Assembly (NCBI GenBank): GCA_934433485.1 | Contig: CAKRZR010000004.1 | Location: 130,462-194,461 of the forward strand | Length of the DNA stretch: 64,000 nt | Direction: 5' to 3' | Source: an uncultured Eubacteriales bacterium | GTDB lineage: Bacteria > Bacillota > Clostridia > Oscillospirales > CAG-272 | In this document: positions 44,195 through 53,239 of the stretch, piece after piece | Numbering within the stretch: the first letter of the stretch is position 1 | Layout: each line of letters begins with the position of its first letter | Position numbers and translations under genes: made by a program | Notes under the pieces: generated by a model | What the model was told of the DNA's origin: nothing | Seen by the model: the letters and a program-made list of their open reading frames with translations, nothing else | The model's database searches: none

Positions 44195-45541
44195 ATGCGT
44201 AAGGAAGTCGAACAGGTTCTCTCCTATCTGGAGGCGCGAGACTACCATGCGCTGCGTCGGTATCTGGAAAACGAGGAAGCGGCAGACGTTGCCGGATGGT
44301 TTTTGGAGATACCGTCGGAGTATTTTTTGGTGCTGTTTCGTCTTCTGCCCAAGGAGCTGGCGGCAGAGGTGTTTGTCGAGCTGGAGCCCGATGTCCAAGA
44401 AGCTCTGCTGCGCGCGTTTTCGGACGAGGAGCTGGGGCAGGTCGTGGAGCGATTGTTCGTAGACGATACCGTAGAGCTGATCGAGGAAATGCCGGCAAAC
44501 GTCGTGCATCGGATCATCGCAAACACAACATCGGAAAAGCGAAATGCCGTAAACGCGCTGCTAAAATATCCGAAGGACAGCGCAGGCAGCGGGATGACGA
44601 CGGAGTTTGTCGAACTGAAAACGCAGATGACCGCCGCCGACGTGTTCAAGAATATCAACCGCTCCGGCATTGATCGCGAGACTGTTTATGACTGCTACGT
44701 CACGGACAAAAGCCGTCACCTCATCGGCGTGCTCAGCATCAAGGATCTGCTTGTGACAAAGCGTGAAAACCCGACAGTCGGCGAGCTGATGCAGACGGAG
44801 CCGATCTGCGCAAATGTCCTCGACCGCGAAGAGGATGTGGCGCGGCAGCTGCAGAAGTACGGATTTCTCGCGATGCCGATTGTCGACAATGAGAACCGCC
44901 TGGTCGGGATCATCACCTACGACGATGCCATGCGGGTTCTGTCCGACAACGACAGCGAGGACATGGAGATCATGGCGGCCATCACTCCGACGGACACGAC
45001 CTACCTGCGCACGCCGGTTCTCACCCTGTGGAAGGCGCGGATTCCATGGCTGCTCATCCTGATGCTGTCCTCCACCTTCACTTCCAAAATCCTGCAATCC
45101 TTTGAGGACGCTTTGGTTTCCTGCGCCGCGCTGACCGCTTTTATCCCGATGCTCATGGGTACAGGCGGCAACGCGGGCGCGCAGGTATCCGTAACGGTGA
45201 TCCGTGGACTGTCGCTGGGCGAGATCCGGCTGCGGGACGTGTTCCGGATTTTGTGGAAGGAATGGCGCGTGTCGCTCCTTTGCGGAATTACACTGTCCGT
45301 CGTCAATTTCGGAAAAATGCTTCTTGTCGACCGTGTAACCATCCCTGTCGCCATGACCGTATCGCTTACGGTGCTTGCGGTTGTGGTGATCGCGAAGCTG
45401 GTCGGCGGACTGATGCCCGTGCTTGCCAAGCGGCTCGGCTTTGATCCGGCAGTGATGGCGAATCCGTTCATCACGACCATTGTGGACATTCTTTCCCTGC
45501 TTCTTTACTTCTTTATTGCCGGGAGAATCCTCGGGATTTGA
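44195..45541 (+). CDS. mgtE: magnesium transporter MgtE
   Basis: This 448-residue Mg2+ channel/transporter has the MgtE N domain (about residues 10-120), a CBS pair (about 125-255, with YVTDKSRHLIGVLSIKDLL and ENRLVGIITYDDAM) and five membrane helices from about 275. The helices include the conserved pore segment MLMGTGGNAGAQ. The cytoplasmic domains close the pore when intracellular Mg2+ is high. The start at 44195 has GAAAGGCGG upstream; a GTG at 44174 is too close to be preferred. It is separated from rpe by 38 bases and may share its message. Confidence 0.96.
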   Translation: MRKEVEQVLSYLEARDYHALRRYLENEEAADVAGWFLEIPSEYFLVLFRLLPKELAAEVFVELEPDVQEALLRAFSDEELGQVVERLFVDDTVELIEEMPANVVHRIIANTTSEKRNAVNALLKYPKDSAGSGMTTEFVELKTQMTAADVFKNINRSGIDRETVYDCYVTDKSRHLIGVLSIKDLLVTKRENPTVGELMQTEPICANVLDREEDVARQLQKYGFLAMPIVDNENRLVGIITYDDAMRVLSDNDSEDMEIMAAITPTDTTYLRTPVLTLWKARIPWLLILMLSSTFTSKILQSFEDALVSCAALTAFIPMLMGTGGNAGAQVSVTVIRGLSLGEIRLRDVFRILWKEWRVSLLCGITLSVVNFGKMLLVDRVTIPVAMTVSLTVLAVVVIAKLVGGLMPVLAKRLGFDPAVMANPFITTIVDILSLLLYFFIAGRILGI

Positions 45542-45649
45542 CATGGTGTGACAAAATGCCGAGAAATTCCGCCGTTTATATGAAAATTTATAGAGGAAGT
45601 CACAAGCGAAAAAATCACGTGTACCCTACAAAAAATGCCGTTTGTATGC

Positions 45650-45685
45650 TATAATATTAGAGGTAGAATTGTACCTCTGTTTTTT
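45650..45685 (+). promoter_or_regulatory. prs promoter overlapping a terminator-like hairpin
   Basis: TATAAT (45650-45655) with an extended TGC is the likely prs -10; the -35 is weak. AGAGGTA (45659-45665) and TACCTCT (45672-45678) form a perfect 7 bp stem followed by G and six T, so a terminator-like hairpin lies over the expected start point. A second hairpin, CGTGCC/GGCACG, follows. It may end mgtE transcription or regulate prs. Confidence 0.55.
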
Positions 45686-45762
45686 CGTGCCCGTATGCGG
45701 CACGTGGACAGAGGAATCGGTGCTTTTGAGAACGAATTGAATAGAAAAAAAGGGGTAAGAGT

Positions 45763-46902
45763 ATGAGCGACAGCTTTTTCGGCGAACTGAGCGTGATTGG
45801 AATGCGCGGCTGCGAGAAATTCGTGGAGCAGGTGGATTTTTATCTACGCGAGTGGAGAAGCCATGATGCGGACGTCACCTACATCACACAGTCCGACTGC
45901 CCGCGGTTTGGTTCCGGTGAGGGCAAGGGACTGCTGCACGAGTCTATGCGCGGTCATGACGTGTACATTCTCGCGGACTGCTTCAACCATGGCGTAACCT
46001 ATCGGATGTATGGACAGGATGTACCCATGAGTCCAGATGAGCATTTTCAGGATCTGAAGCGTACCATCGCGGCAATTGGCGGGAAAGCGCGTCGTACTAG
46101 CGTGATCATGCCGATGCTGTATGAGGGGCGCCAGCATAAGCGTTCTTCCCGCGAATCCCTCGACTGTGCGATTGCCCTCCAGGAACTGGTGAATATGGGC
46201 GTGAGCAACATCATCACCTTTGACGCACACGATCCACGTGTATCGAACGCGATCCCGCTGACCGGATTTGACAATGTACGTCCTACGTATCAGATGCTCA
46301 AGGCCCTTGTGCGCAACATTCCTGATATTTCCCTGAGCCACGACGATATCATGATCATCTCCCCGGACGAGGGCGCAATGTCCCGCACCATGTACTATGC
46401 GTCTGTGATGGGACTGGATCTCGGTATGTTCTACAAACGCAGAAATTACGCGGTGGTCATCGATGGCAAAAACCCCATTGAGGCACACGAATATCTCGGT
46501 AAGGACGTCCAGGGAAAGGATGTCATCGTCATCGACGATATGATCTCCTCCGGCGATTCCATTCTCGATGTCGCACGGCAGCTCAAAGACAAGGGAGCCA
46601 AACATATTTTCTTCTTCGTCACATTCGGTCTATTTACCGCGGGCTACGAAGCGTTCGATAAGGCGTATGAGGATGGCATCTTCAGCAAATGCTTCACGAC
46701 CAATCTTACATATCATCCGGATGGACTGCTCAAAAAGGAATGGTACGCCGATGTGAACATGTGCAAGTACGTTGCGCTCATCATCGATACCCTGAACCAG
46801 GACAAATCCATCAATACCTTATTGAATCCTGTTCGCAAGATCCATAACATACTGAACGAGCAGGCAAAAAAGCACGATGCAGCGCTCCCCTTTAACGAAT
46901 AA
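45763..46902 (+). CDS. prs: ribose-phosphate pyrophosphokinase
   Basis: This enzyme makes PRPP from ribose 5-phosphate and ATP for nucleotide and His/Trp synthesis. At 379 residues it is longer than the common 310-320 residue form. The length comes from a different N-terminus and a C-terminal tail, as in the second clostridial Prs type. The PRPP-binding loop is VIVIDDMISSGDSI, and the flexible loop region includes KRRNYAVVIDG. ITFDAHDPRV holds the conserved metal-binding histidine. AAGGGG lies upstream of the start. argS follows after 20 bases. Confidence 0.92.
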   Translation: MSDSFFGELSVIGMRGCEKFVEQVDFYLREWRSHDADVTYITQSDCPRFGSGEGKGLLHESMRGHDVYILADCFNHGVTYRMYGQDVPMSPDEHFQDLKRTIAAIGGKARRTSVIMPMLYEGRQHKRSSRESLDCAIALQELVNMGVSNIITFDAHDPRVSNAIPLTGFDNVRPTYQMLKALVRNIPDISLSHDDIMIISPDEGAMSRTMYYASVMGLDLGMFYKRRNYAVVIDGKNPIEAHEYLGKDVQGKDVIVIDDMISSGDSILDVARQLKDKGAKHIFFFVTFGLFTAGYEAFDKAYEDGIFSKCFTTNLTYHPDGLLKKEWYADVNMCKYVALIIDTLNQDKSINTLLNPVRKIHNILNEQAKKHDAALPFNE

Positions 46903-46922
46903 AGAAGAATTGAGAAAATAGT

Positions 46923-48632
46923 ATGCAAAAATTCAAAAATATCATCGCTGAGCGGCTTCATGATGCGCTTGTCGCAAAGTTTGCCAGAGACGACAGTGTT
47001 GCAGAGCTTGCCGGCGTGCTGGAATATCCGCCGGATCAAACGCTCGGCGACCTTGCGTTCCCGTGCTTCCGATATGCGAGGCTGCTCCGAATGGCGCCGC
47101 CAAAAATTGCCGCGGAGCTTGCCGCTGCCGTATCCGATCCCGCGTTTGCCGATGTCGCCGCAGCGGGTGGGTATGTCAATTTTAAAATTGCGAACACATA
47201 TCTGACCGGCGAGGTACTGACAGCCATAGAGGCGCAGAAGGATCGCTACGGTTCCTCTCATGTCGGAGAAGGCAAGACGGTTCTGTTCGACTATTCCTCG
47301 CCCAATATTTGCAAGCCCTTCCACATTGGTCACCTCGGCACCACGGTGATCGGGCATTCCCTGAAGCTGCTGCACGCCTTTGAGGGATATAACTGTGTGG
47401 GCATCAACCACCTCGGCGACTGGGGCACGCAATTTGGAAAACAGATCGTCGCGTTCCGTCTCTGGGGTGACAGAGAAACCGTGGAAAAAGGCGGGATCGA
47501 TGAGCTTGTGAAGCTGTATGTGCGCTTTCACGAGGAAGCGGAGAAGGATCCGTCTCTCAACGATCGTGCACGCGAGGAATTTCATAAGCTAGAGGAAGGC
47601 GACCCGGAAAATATCGCGCTGCGCAACTGGTTCGCAAAGGTCTCCATGAAGGAGTACGAGGCGACCTATGGGCAGCTCGGGATCACGTTTGATTCCTATA
47701 AGGGCGAGTCCTTCTACGTCGACAAGGTGCCGGAAATCGTCTCCATGCTGCGCGAGCGGGGGCTACTCAAAATTGACGACGGCGCGTCGATTGTGGATCT
47801 GTCCGCGTACAATATGCCGCCATGCCTGATTCTCAAAAACGATGGTACGACGATCTATCCCGCACGAGACATTGCGGCTGCTGTGTACCGCAAGAGAACC
47901 TATGATTTTGACAAATGCGTATACGTCACCTCGTCTGCGCAGAGTCTCCATTTCGCACAGTGGTTCAAAGTCGTCGAGCTGATGGGCTTTGACTGGTCGA
48001 AGGATCTGGTGCATGTACCCTACGGCACGGTCAGCATCGGCGGCGCGAAGCTGGCAACCAGAACCGGAAACGTCGTCCTGCTGAAAGACCTGTTCCGCCA
48101 GTCTATTGAAAAGGTATGCGAGATCATGGACGAGAAGAATCCGAATCTCGCGAACAAGGAGGAAACAGCGGAAGCGGTCGGCGTCGGCGCGATTGTGTTC
48201 AACTATCTTTACAACAACCGGATCAAGGATATCAATTTCACCATCGAATCCGCGCTTAGCTTTGACGGCAGCACCGGTCCCTATGCACAGTACACGTACG
48301 CGAGAACGTGCAGTATTCTCGAAAAAGCAGGTGATATCAATCTGACAAATACCGCAGGGATTACTGCCGATGAGGAAGCCGATGTGCTGAAGGTGCTGGC
48401 GAAATTCCCGGAAAAGATCGCGCAGGCAGTCGCGGAATACGAGCCGAGCACCATCGCACGCTTTGTTATTGAGCTGTGCACGGCGTTCAACCGCTTCTAC
48501 AAAGCGTGCCCGATCCTGTCCGCGGACGATGCAGGCGTAAAAGCATTCCGTATTCGTCTGACGCAGGCGGCTGGCACGGTGCTTTCCACTGCGCTTCATC
48601 TCATCTGTATGAAGACACCAGAGAAAATCTGA
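46923..48632 (+). CDS. argS: arginine--tRNA ligase
   Basis: This 569-residue class I synthetase charges tRNA-Arg. The N-terminal Add-1 domain (about 1-110) is followed by the HIGH motif in KPFHIGHLGTTVIGHS and by NHLGDWGTQFGK. The KMSKS position is occupied by KLATRTGN, as is usual in ArgS where the motif is degenerate. The C-terminal anticodon-binding domain carries YTYARTCSIL. It is probably co-transcribed with prs and yebC. No T-box is seen. Confidence 0.97.
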   Translation: MQKFKNIIAERLHDALVAKFARDDSVAELAGVLEYPPDQTLGDLAFPCFRYARLLRMAPPKIAAELAAAVSDPAFADVAAAGGYVNFKIANTYLTGEVLTAIEAQKDRYGSSHVGEGKTVLFDYSSPNICKPFHIGHLGTTVIGHSLKLLHAFEGYNCVGINHLGDWGTQFGKQIVAFRLWGDRETVEKGGIDELVKLYVRFHEEAEKDPSLNDRAREEFHKLEEGDPENIALRNWFAKVSMKEYEATYGQLGITFDSYKGESFYVDKVPEIVSMLRERGLLKIDDGASIVDLSAYNMPPCLILKNDGTTIYPARDIAAAVYRKRTYDFDKCVYVTSSAQSLHFAQWFKVVELMGFDWSKDLVHVPYGTVSIGGAKLATRTGNVVLLKDLFRQSIEKVCEIMDEKNPNLANKEETAEAVGVGAIVFNYLYNNRIKDINFTIESALSFDGSTGPYAQYTYARTCSILEKAGDINLTNTAGITADEEADVLKVLAKFPEKIAQAVAEYEPSTIARFVIELCTAFNRFYKACPILSADDAGVKAFRIRLTQAAGTVLSTALHLICMKTPEKI

Positions 48633-48666
48633 AATCTATTTTATATATCGTAAGAGGTAAAAAACG

Positions 48667-49401
48667 ATGTCCGGACATAGCAAATGGAATAATATCAAGA
48701 ATAAAAAGGAAAAGACCGACGCGCAAAAGGCGAAGGTTTTCACAAAAATCGGTAAGGAGATCGCGATCTGCGTCAGAGAAGGCGGCGGCGATCCGAACTC
48801 GAACGGCAAACTGCGCGAGCTGATCTACAAGGCAAAGGCCAGCAACGTGCCGAACGACAACATCGAACGTGCCATCAAGAAGGCAATGGGCGCCGACAGC
48901 GTACAGTACGAGGAGATCACGTACGAGGGCTACGGTCCGTCCGGCGTTGCTGTGATCGTGGAAACCGCTACCGACAGCCGCAACCGTACCGCTTCCGATG
49001 TACGCCATTTCTTTGATAAATACGGCGGAAACCTCGGCTCCAACGGCTGCGTAAGCTATATGTTCGAGGACAAGGGCGTGATCGTGCTGCTCCGCGAGGA
49101 CAACGAAAAGGTCGATGAGGATCAGCTTATGGAGGACGCGCTGGAAGCCGGCGCGGAGGATTTCTCCTCCGATGAAGATTCCTTCCAGATCACCACGGAG
49201 CCGTCCGATGTATACGCTATCCGCGACGCGCTTGCGGCGAAGGGCTACAAGATCGAATCCGCGGAAGAGGACAAGATCCCGAATACCTATGTGACCCTCG
49301 AATCTGAGGACGATATTAAGAATATGACCCAGCTCATCGAGCACCTTGAGGACAGCGACGACGTGCAGGAAATCTACCACAACTGGGAGAACTGTGACTG
49401 A
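48667..49401 (+). CDS. yebC: YebC/PmpR-family protein
   Basis: This 244-residue protein is a YebC/TACO1-family member, proposed as DNA-binding regulators or translation factors helping ribosomes at proline stretches. The N-terminal hallmark is MSGHSKWNNIKNKKEKTDAQ, then GGDPNSNGKLRELIYKAKA and NVPNDNIERAIKKA. It follows argS by 34 bases. Confidence 0.96.
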   Translation: MSGHSKWNNIKNKKEKTDAQKAKVFTKIGKEIAICVREGGGDPNSNGKLRELIYKAKASNVPNDNIERAIKKAMGADSVQYEEITYEGYGPSGVAVIVETATDSRNRTASDVRHFFDKYGGNLGSNGCVSYMFEDKGVIVLLREDNEKVDEDQLMEDALEAGAEDFSSDEDSFQITTEPSDVYAIRDALAAKGYKIESAEEDKIPNTYVTLESEDDIKNMTQLIEHLEDSDDVQEIYHNWENCD

Positions 49402-49424
49402 TCCGCGTCTCTTTGCAGGACAGA

Positions 49425-49466
49425 AAATTCCTTCTTTCACCGAATTTCGGCTGGAAGAAGGAATTT
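49425..49466. repeat. perfect 12 bp inverted repeat between yebC and lgt
   Basis: AAATTCCTTCTT and AAGAAGGAATTT flank an 18-base loop. No T run follows on the plus strand, so it is not a simple terminator for yebC. On the minus strand TTTTC follows. Confidence 0.6.
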
Positions 49467-49500
49467 GTACTACTGCCATCTCGCGTAAAGGAGAGTATTT

Positions 49501-50526
49501 ATGCAGTATATCTCGTTCCCCGGTCTCGGGATCGAACCGTTCCACATCGACAAGGTGGCGTTCACCCTCTTTGGAAAGGACGTTGCGTGGTACGGCATTC
49601 TCATTACAATTGGTATGATCCTGTGCGTTTTATACGCGAACTATATCGCCACAAAGCGTGAAAAGCTGAAAAGCGACGATATTGTGGACCTCGCTTTTTA
49701 CGTCATCATCTTTGGCGTGATCGGCGCGCGGCTGTATTACGTCCTATTTGAACTGGATTCCTATATCGTCACGAGCGGCACGTTTTTCCAAAATGTAGCG
49801 CAGTCCTTTTTGAGGATCATTGGCATCTGGAACGGCGGACTTGCCATTTACGGAGGCGTCATCGCGGGATTGATCACGGCGTTTCTCTTTGCCAGACATC
49901 GGAAAATCCCGTTTTTGAAGCTTTTTGACATTCTTGGCGCGACTGTGCTCATTGGGCAGATCATTGGCAGATGGGGCAACTTTGTCAACATGGAGGCGCA
50001 TGGCGGCGAGACCACATTGCCGTGGCGAATGGGATTGCTCACAAGCTATTCCGGTACAATCCCGGCAGACGGCGTATGGGACAGGGAGATGTACGTGCAT
50101 CCGACGTTCCTATACGAATCGCTATGGAATCTTGTCGGCTTTTGTATCCTGAATGTACTCTATAAAAAGAAGAAGTTCGATGGAGAGATCTTTGGCGGCT
50201 ACTGTATCTGGTACGGTTTTGGCAGGATGCTCATTGAAGGACTGCGCACCGACAGTCTCATGCTTGGACCGATTCGCATTTCCCAGCTCGTCGGCTTTGT
50301 ATCGTTTGTATTCGGAATCGTATTCTGTGTGTTCCGCGCGAAACAGGCGGCGAAGATGAAAAACGCGGAGACAGAATATACCGCGCTTTACGATAAGGCT
50401 GCGAATAGCGCAGAGCAGGCGGTAAATACCGCCGATGCAGCGGATATTGCGGAAAATACACAAATTGCAGCGAAAGACACACAGACATCAGAAAATATGG
50501 AGGACGACCATGGCACGGATCATTGA
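49501..50526 (+). CDS. lgt: prolipoprotein diacylglyceryl transferase
   Basis: Lgt moves a diacylglyceryl group onto the lipobox cysteine of prolipoproteins in the membrane. The 341-residue protein has about seven membrane helices and the Lgt signature IGRWGNFVNMEAHGG, with the WNGGLAIYGG segment before it. The last 55 residues form a hydrophilic Ala/Glu/Asp-rich tail that is longer than usual. The sequence overlaps the start of folD by 17 bases. GGAG precedes the start. Confidence 0.95.
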   Translation: MQYISFPGLGIEPFHIDKVAFTLFGKDVAWYGILITIGMILCVLYANYIATKREKLKSDDIVDLAFYVIIFGVIGARLYYVLFELDSYIVTSGTFFQNVAQSFLRIIGIWNGGLAIYGGVIAGLITAFLFARHRKIPFLKLFDILGATVLIGQIIGRWGNFVNMEAHGGETTLPWRMGLLTSYSGTIPADGVWDREMYVHPTFLYESLWNLVGFCILNVLYKKKKFDGEIFGGYCIWYGFGRMLIEGLRTDSLMLGPIRISQLVGFVSFVFGIVFCVFRAKQAAKMKNAETEYTALYDKAANSAEQAVNTADAADIAENTQIAAKDTQTSENMEDDHGTDH

Positions 50527-51364
50527 CGGAAAGCAGATTGCCGCAGAGGTGCGCGAACGAATCGCTGCGGATACACAGGCGTTTCAGAAGAAATACGGAT
50601 TTGTTCCCGGGCTGGCGGTCGTGATCGTCGGTGAGGATCCGGCGTCGCAGGTGTATGTCCGCAATAAGGGCAAGGCATGCGGTGAAGTAGGCTTTTATTC
50701 GGAGATTCATAGAATGCCGACGGAAACCACCATGGGAGAACTGCTTGAAAAGATCGACACGCTCAAAAACGATCCGAAAATCCATGGGATCCTTGTGCAG
50801 ATGCCGCTGCCGAAGCATCTCGACGAAAAGGCAGTGATCGACGCGATTCCGCCGGAAAAGGATGTGGATGCGTTTCACCTCATCAATACGGGTCGTATCA
50901 TGCGCGGAGACTACCATTTCCTGCCCTGTACACCGGCAGGAATCATGGAGATGCTCCGGCACGAACAGATTGATGTGGCAGGGAAGGACTGCGTAGTCGT
51001 AGGTAGAAGCAATATCGTTGGAAAGCCGATGGCGATGCTCCTTCTCCACGCAAACGGAACGGTCACCATCTGTCATTCAAAGACAAAAGATCTGGCGGAT
51101 GTCACGCGCCGCGCTGACATTCTCGTGGTCGCGATCGGCAAGGCGGATTTTGTCACCGGGGACATGGTGAAGGATGGCGCGGTTGTGATTGACGTTGGCA
51201 TGAATCGGCGTGCGGACGGTAAGCTGACGGGAGACGTGGATTTCGTCTCCGTTTCCGAAAGGGCGTCTGCCATCACCCCTGTACCGGGCGGTGTGGGACC
51301 TATGACGATCACAATGCTTCTCGAAAATACCCTTACCGCTGCAAAATTGGCAGTGGGCGAATAA
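50510..51364 (+). CDS. folD: methylenetetrahydrofolate dehydrogenase/cyclohydrolase
   Basis: This 284-residue bifunctional enzyme oxidises methylene-THF and hydrolyses methenyl-THF in one-carbon metabolism. Signatures are ASQVYVRNKGKACGEVG (with the catalytic Lys), GILVQMPLPKHL, CTPAGIMEML and the NADP site VVGRSNIVGKPMAMLLL. The C-terminus has the PVPGGVGPMTITML segment. The start at 50510 has GGAGGA upstream inside lgt. Confidence 0.98.
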   Translation: MARIIDGKQIAAEVRERIAADTQAFQKKYGFVPGLAVVIVGEDPASQVYVRNKGKACGEVGFYSEIHRMPTETTMGELLEKIDTLKNDPKIHGILVQMPLPKHLDEKAVIDAIPPEKDVDAFHLINTGRIMRGDYHFLPCTPAGIMEMLRHEQIDVAGKDCVVVGRSNIVGKPMAMLLLHANGTVTICHSKTKDLADVTRRADILVVAIGKADFVTGDMVKDGAVVIDVGMNRRADGKLTGDVDFVSVSERASAITPVPGGVGPMTITMLLENTLTAAKLAVGE

Positions 51365-51448
51365 TGCAGGAAAATCCTTGAAAACCGCCGCGTGAAACGA
51401 TTTTTCGCGCTGGATTGCAAAGAAATTGCAGAAAATCGCGGGATTCTA

Positions 51449-51477
51449 TTGACAGCACGAAAAAAGTATGGTATACT
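51449..51477 (+). promoter_or_regulatory. rplU operon promoter
   Basis: TTGACA, a 17-base spacer and TATACT. Confidence 0.9.
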
Positions 51478-51483
51478 ATATTC

Positions 51484-51556
51484 TGCCGCATGATGTCAGG
51501 TTCAAAACGCACGTTGCCTGACTCAGCGAGTTCACAAAAGAAAGTGAGGTGCTGTT
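51484..51556 (+). ncRNA. candidate L21 leader of the rplU operon
   Basis: The short leader holds a stem, GTCAGG/CCTGAC (51495-51500 and 51517-51522), and lies at the place where Firmicutes have the L21 leader, thought to bind its own ribosomal protein. The match is by position and simple fold only. Confidence 0.5.
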
Positions 51557-51560
51557 TTTC

Positions 51561-51872
51561 ATGTTCGCAGTTATCGAAACAGGCGGAAAGCAGTACAAGG
51601 TCAGCGAAGGAGACGTTATCTTCGTTGAAAAGCTCGATGTGGAAGAAGGATCCGAGATCACCTTTGATAAGGTTCTGGCGGTTTCCTCTGACGCTGGTTT
51701 CAAAGCCGGTTCTCCCGTGGTGGACGGCGCGTCCGTTACCGCAAATGTCGTAAAGAACGGCAAGGCTAAGAAAATTTACGTTATGACCTACAAGTCCAAG
51801 AAAAACGAGAAGAAGAAGATCGGTCACAGACAGCCTTATACCAAGGTACAGATCGGTAAAATCACGTTTTAA
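51561..51872 (+). CDS. rplU: 50S ribosomal protein L21
   Basis: This 103-residue large-subunit protein contains the typical [14 protein letters not shown] start, [20 protein letters not shown] in the middle and [19 protein letters not shown] at the RNA-binding end. GAGGTG lies upstream of the start. It is the first gene of the rplU-prp-rpmA operon. Confidence 0.98.
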   Translation: MFAVIETGGKQYKVSEGDVIFVEKLDVEEGSEITFDKVLAVSSDAGFKAGSPVVDGASVTANVVKNGKAKKIYVMTYKSKKNEKKKIGHRQPYTKVQIGKITF

Positions 51873-51922
51873 GGATTGCGCGCGGCAGATTCGTTTTGCG
51901 GCGTGCCGGAGTAGCGAAAGTC

Positions 51923-52273
51923 ATGACAAAAGTGCAGTTTTACCGTAAAGACGGCGCATTCTATGGATTCAAGGAAACAGGTCACACCGGATTCGGCGAG
52001 GAGGGAGACGATATTCTCTGTTCCGCACTATCCGCTATGACAATGTTTCTATTGAATACGTTGGAGATCGCCTATCACGCCGATTTTGATTACAACATCG
52101 ACGACAAGGAAGCCATCATCACCGTGACGTGCAAGAGTGCTTTGCCGGAAAACAAGGCGGAGCCAAAAGTGCAGTTTGCGGCGTCCGGGCTCTTTGAGGG
52201 GTATTACTATCAGCTTTTGGATCTGACCGAAGAGTACTACGACTTTCTCGCCGTAGAAATTGTGGATCGGTGA
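51923..52273 (+). CDS. prp: ribosomal-processing cysteine protease Prp
   Basis: This 116-residue protease removes the N-terminal extension of ribosomal protein L27 in Firmicutes. Catalytic His21 and Cys33 lie in GHTGFGEEGDDILCSALSAM, the family's spacing. It sits between rplU and rpmA, and the L27 encoded next carries the matching cleavage site. The ATG at 51923 is chosen; a TTG at 51896 would add nine residues, and the ribosome binding site is weak for both. Confidence 0.95.
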   Translation: MTKVQFYRKDGAFYGFKETGHTGFGEEGDDILCSALSAMTMFLLNTLEIAYHADFDYNIDDKEAIITVTCKSALPENKAEPKVQFAASGLFEGYYYQLLDLTEEYYDFLAVEIVDR

Positions 52274-52308
52274 TCGCGTTTCTCAAATTTTGAATGGAGG
52301 AAATAACA

Positions 52309-52587
52309 ATGATCAGACTTAGTTTACAGTTTTTTGCACATAAAAAAGGTGTAGGTTCTACCAAGAACGGTCGTGACAGCGAGTCTAAGCGTCTTGGCGT
52401 GAAGAGTGCAGACGGTTCCTTTGTGACCGCAGGCAACATCATCATCCGCCAGAGAGGCACACACATTCATCCCGGCAACAACGTTGGTCGTGGCTCTGAC
52501 GACACCCTGTTCGCTCTCATCGACGGCAAGGTAAAGTTTGAGCATATCGCTGACGGCAGACGCCGTGTAAGCGTTTACGCCGACTAA
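52309..52587 (+). CDS. rpmA: 50S ribosomal protein L27 with Prp cleavage extension
   Basis: This 92-residue protein begins with [18 protein letters not shown]. The N-terminal extension ending LQFF is the segment cut by Prp before AHKKG, which exposes the tail that reaches the peptidyl transferase centre. Later segments (GQ-like KVKFEH and [10 protein letters not shown]) are typical. GGAGG precedes the start. Confidence 0.98.
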   Translation: MIRLSLQFFAHKKGVGSTKNGRDSESKRLGVKSADGSFVTAGNIIIRQRGTHIHPGNNVGRGSDDTLFALIDGKVKFEHIADGRRRVSVYAD

Positions 52588-52610
52588 ATTCCGAATGTTT
52601 CACAGAAAAG

Positions 52611-52638
52611 CCGCATGATATTCTCGTGCGGTTTTTTT
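52611..52638 (+). terminator. terminator of the rplU-prp-rpmA operon
   Basis: An 8 bp stem, CCGCATGA / TCGTGCGG (one wobble), with a 5-base loop is followed by seven T. Confidence 0.9.
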
Positions 52639-52683
52639 GGTGCCTGAAAAATGCAAATTCTTTTTGAATTTTTCCGCGAAATC

Positions 52684-52712
52684 TTGCTTTTTGACGTTAG
52701 GAAAGGTATAAT
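52684..52712 (+). promoter_or_regulatory. flavodoxin gene promoter
   Basis: TTGCTT, a 17-base spacer and a perfect TATAAT. Confidence 0.7.
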
Positions 52713-52759
52713 GAAGAGTGGGAATAATCCCGAAAGGAATGTATTGGAGGCAGTATTGT

Positions 52760-53239
52760 ATGAAAAAGCTGGTTGCTTACTTTTCGCCAACAGGAACGAC
52801 AAAAGAGCTTGCGGAACGACTCGCTAAGGCGATAAATGCGGATGTGTTTGAAATCGTACCGGAGGTACCGTATACGAAAGCGGATCTGGATTGGATGAAC
52901 AAAAACTCCCGCAGTACCGTAGAAATGAACGATTTGACCTCAAGACCGGCGATCGCAAAGAAATGCGCGAATATCGCGGAGTATGACGTGATTTTTGTCG
53001 GCTTCCCGATCTGGTGGTATATCGCTCCCACGATCGTCAACACATTCCTCGAAAGCTATGACCTAACCGGGAAAACGATCGTTCCGTTCGCAACTTCCGG
53101 TGGCAGCGGCATGGGTAAGACAAGTGAAAAGCTTGCCGACAGTTGCAAAGGCGCGCGTCTTGTCGAGGGCAAGGTACTTCAGAAAAACGCGAGCGAATCG
53201 GCTCTTGCAGCGTTTGCCAGGGAATGCCATGCTCTTTGA
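52760..53239 (+). CDS. flavodoxin
   Basis: This 159-residue protein is a flavodoxin-fold FMN carrier. The phosphate-binding loop is YFSPTGTTKELA (about residues 7-18), and the FMN-contacting segment is VGFPIWWYIAPTIVNTFLE, followed by VPFATSGGSGMG. Such flavodoxins serve as electron carriers or quinone reductases; the partner is unknown. GGAGG precedes the start. The YqeG gene begins 11 bases before its end. Confidence 0.92.
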   Translation: MKKLVAYFSPTGTTKELAERLAKAINADVFEIVPEVPYTKADLDWMNKNSRSTVEMNDLTSRPAIAKKCANIAEYDVIFVGFPIWWYIAPTIVNTFLESYDLTGKTIVPFATSGGSGMGKTSEKLADSCKGARLVEGKVLQKNASESALAAFARECHAL

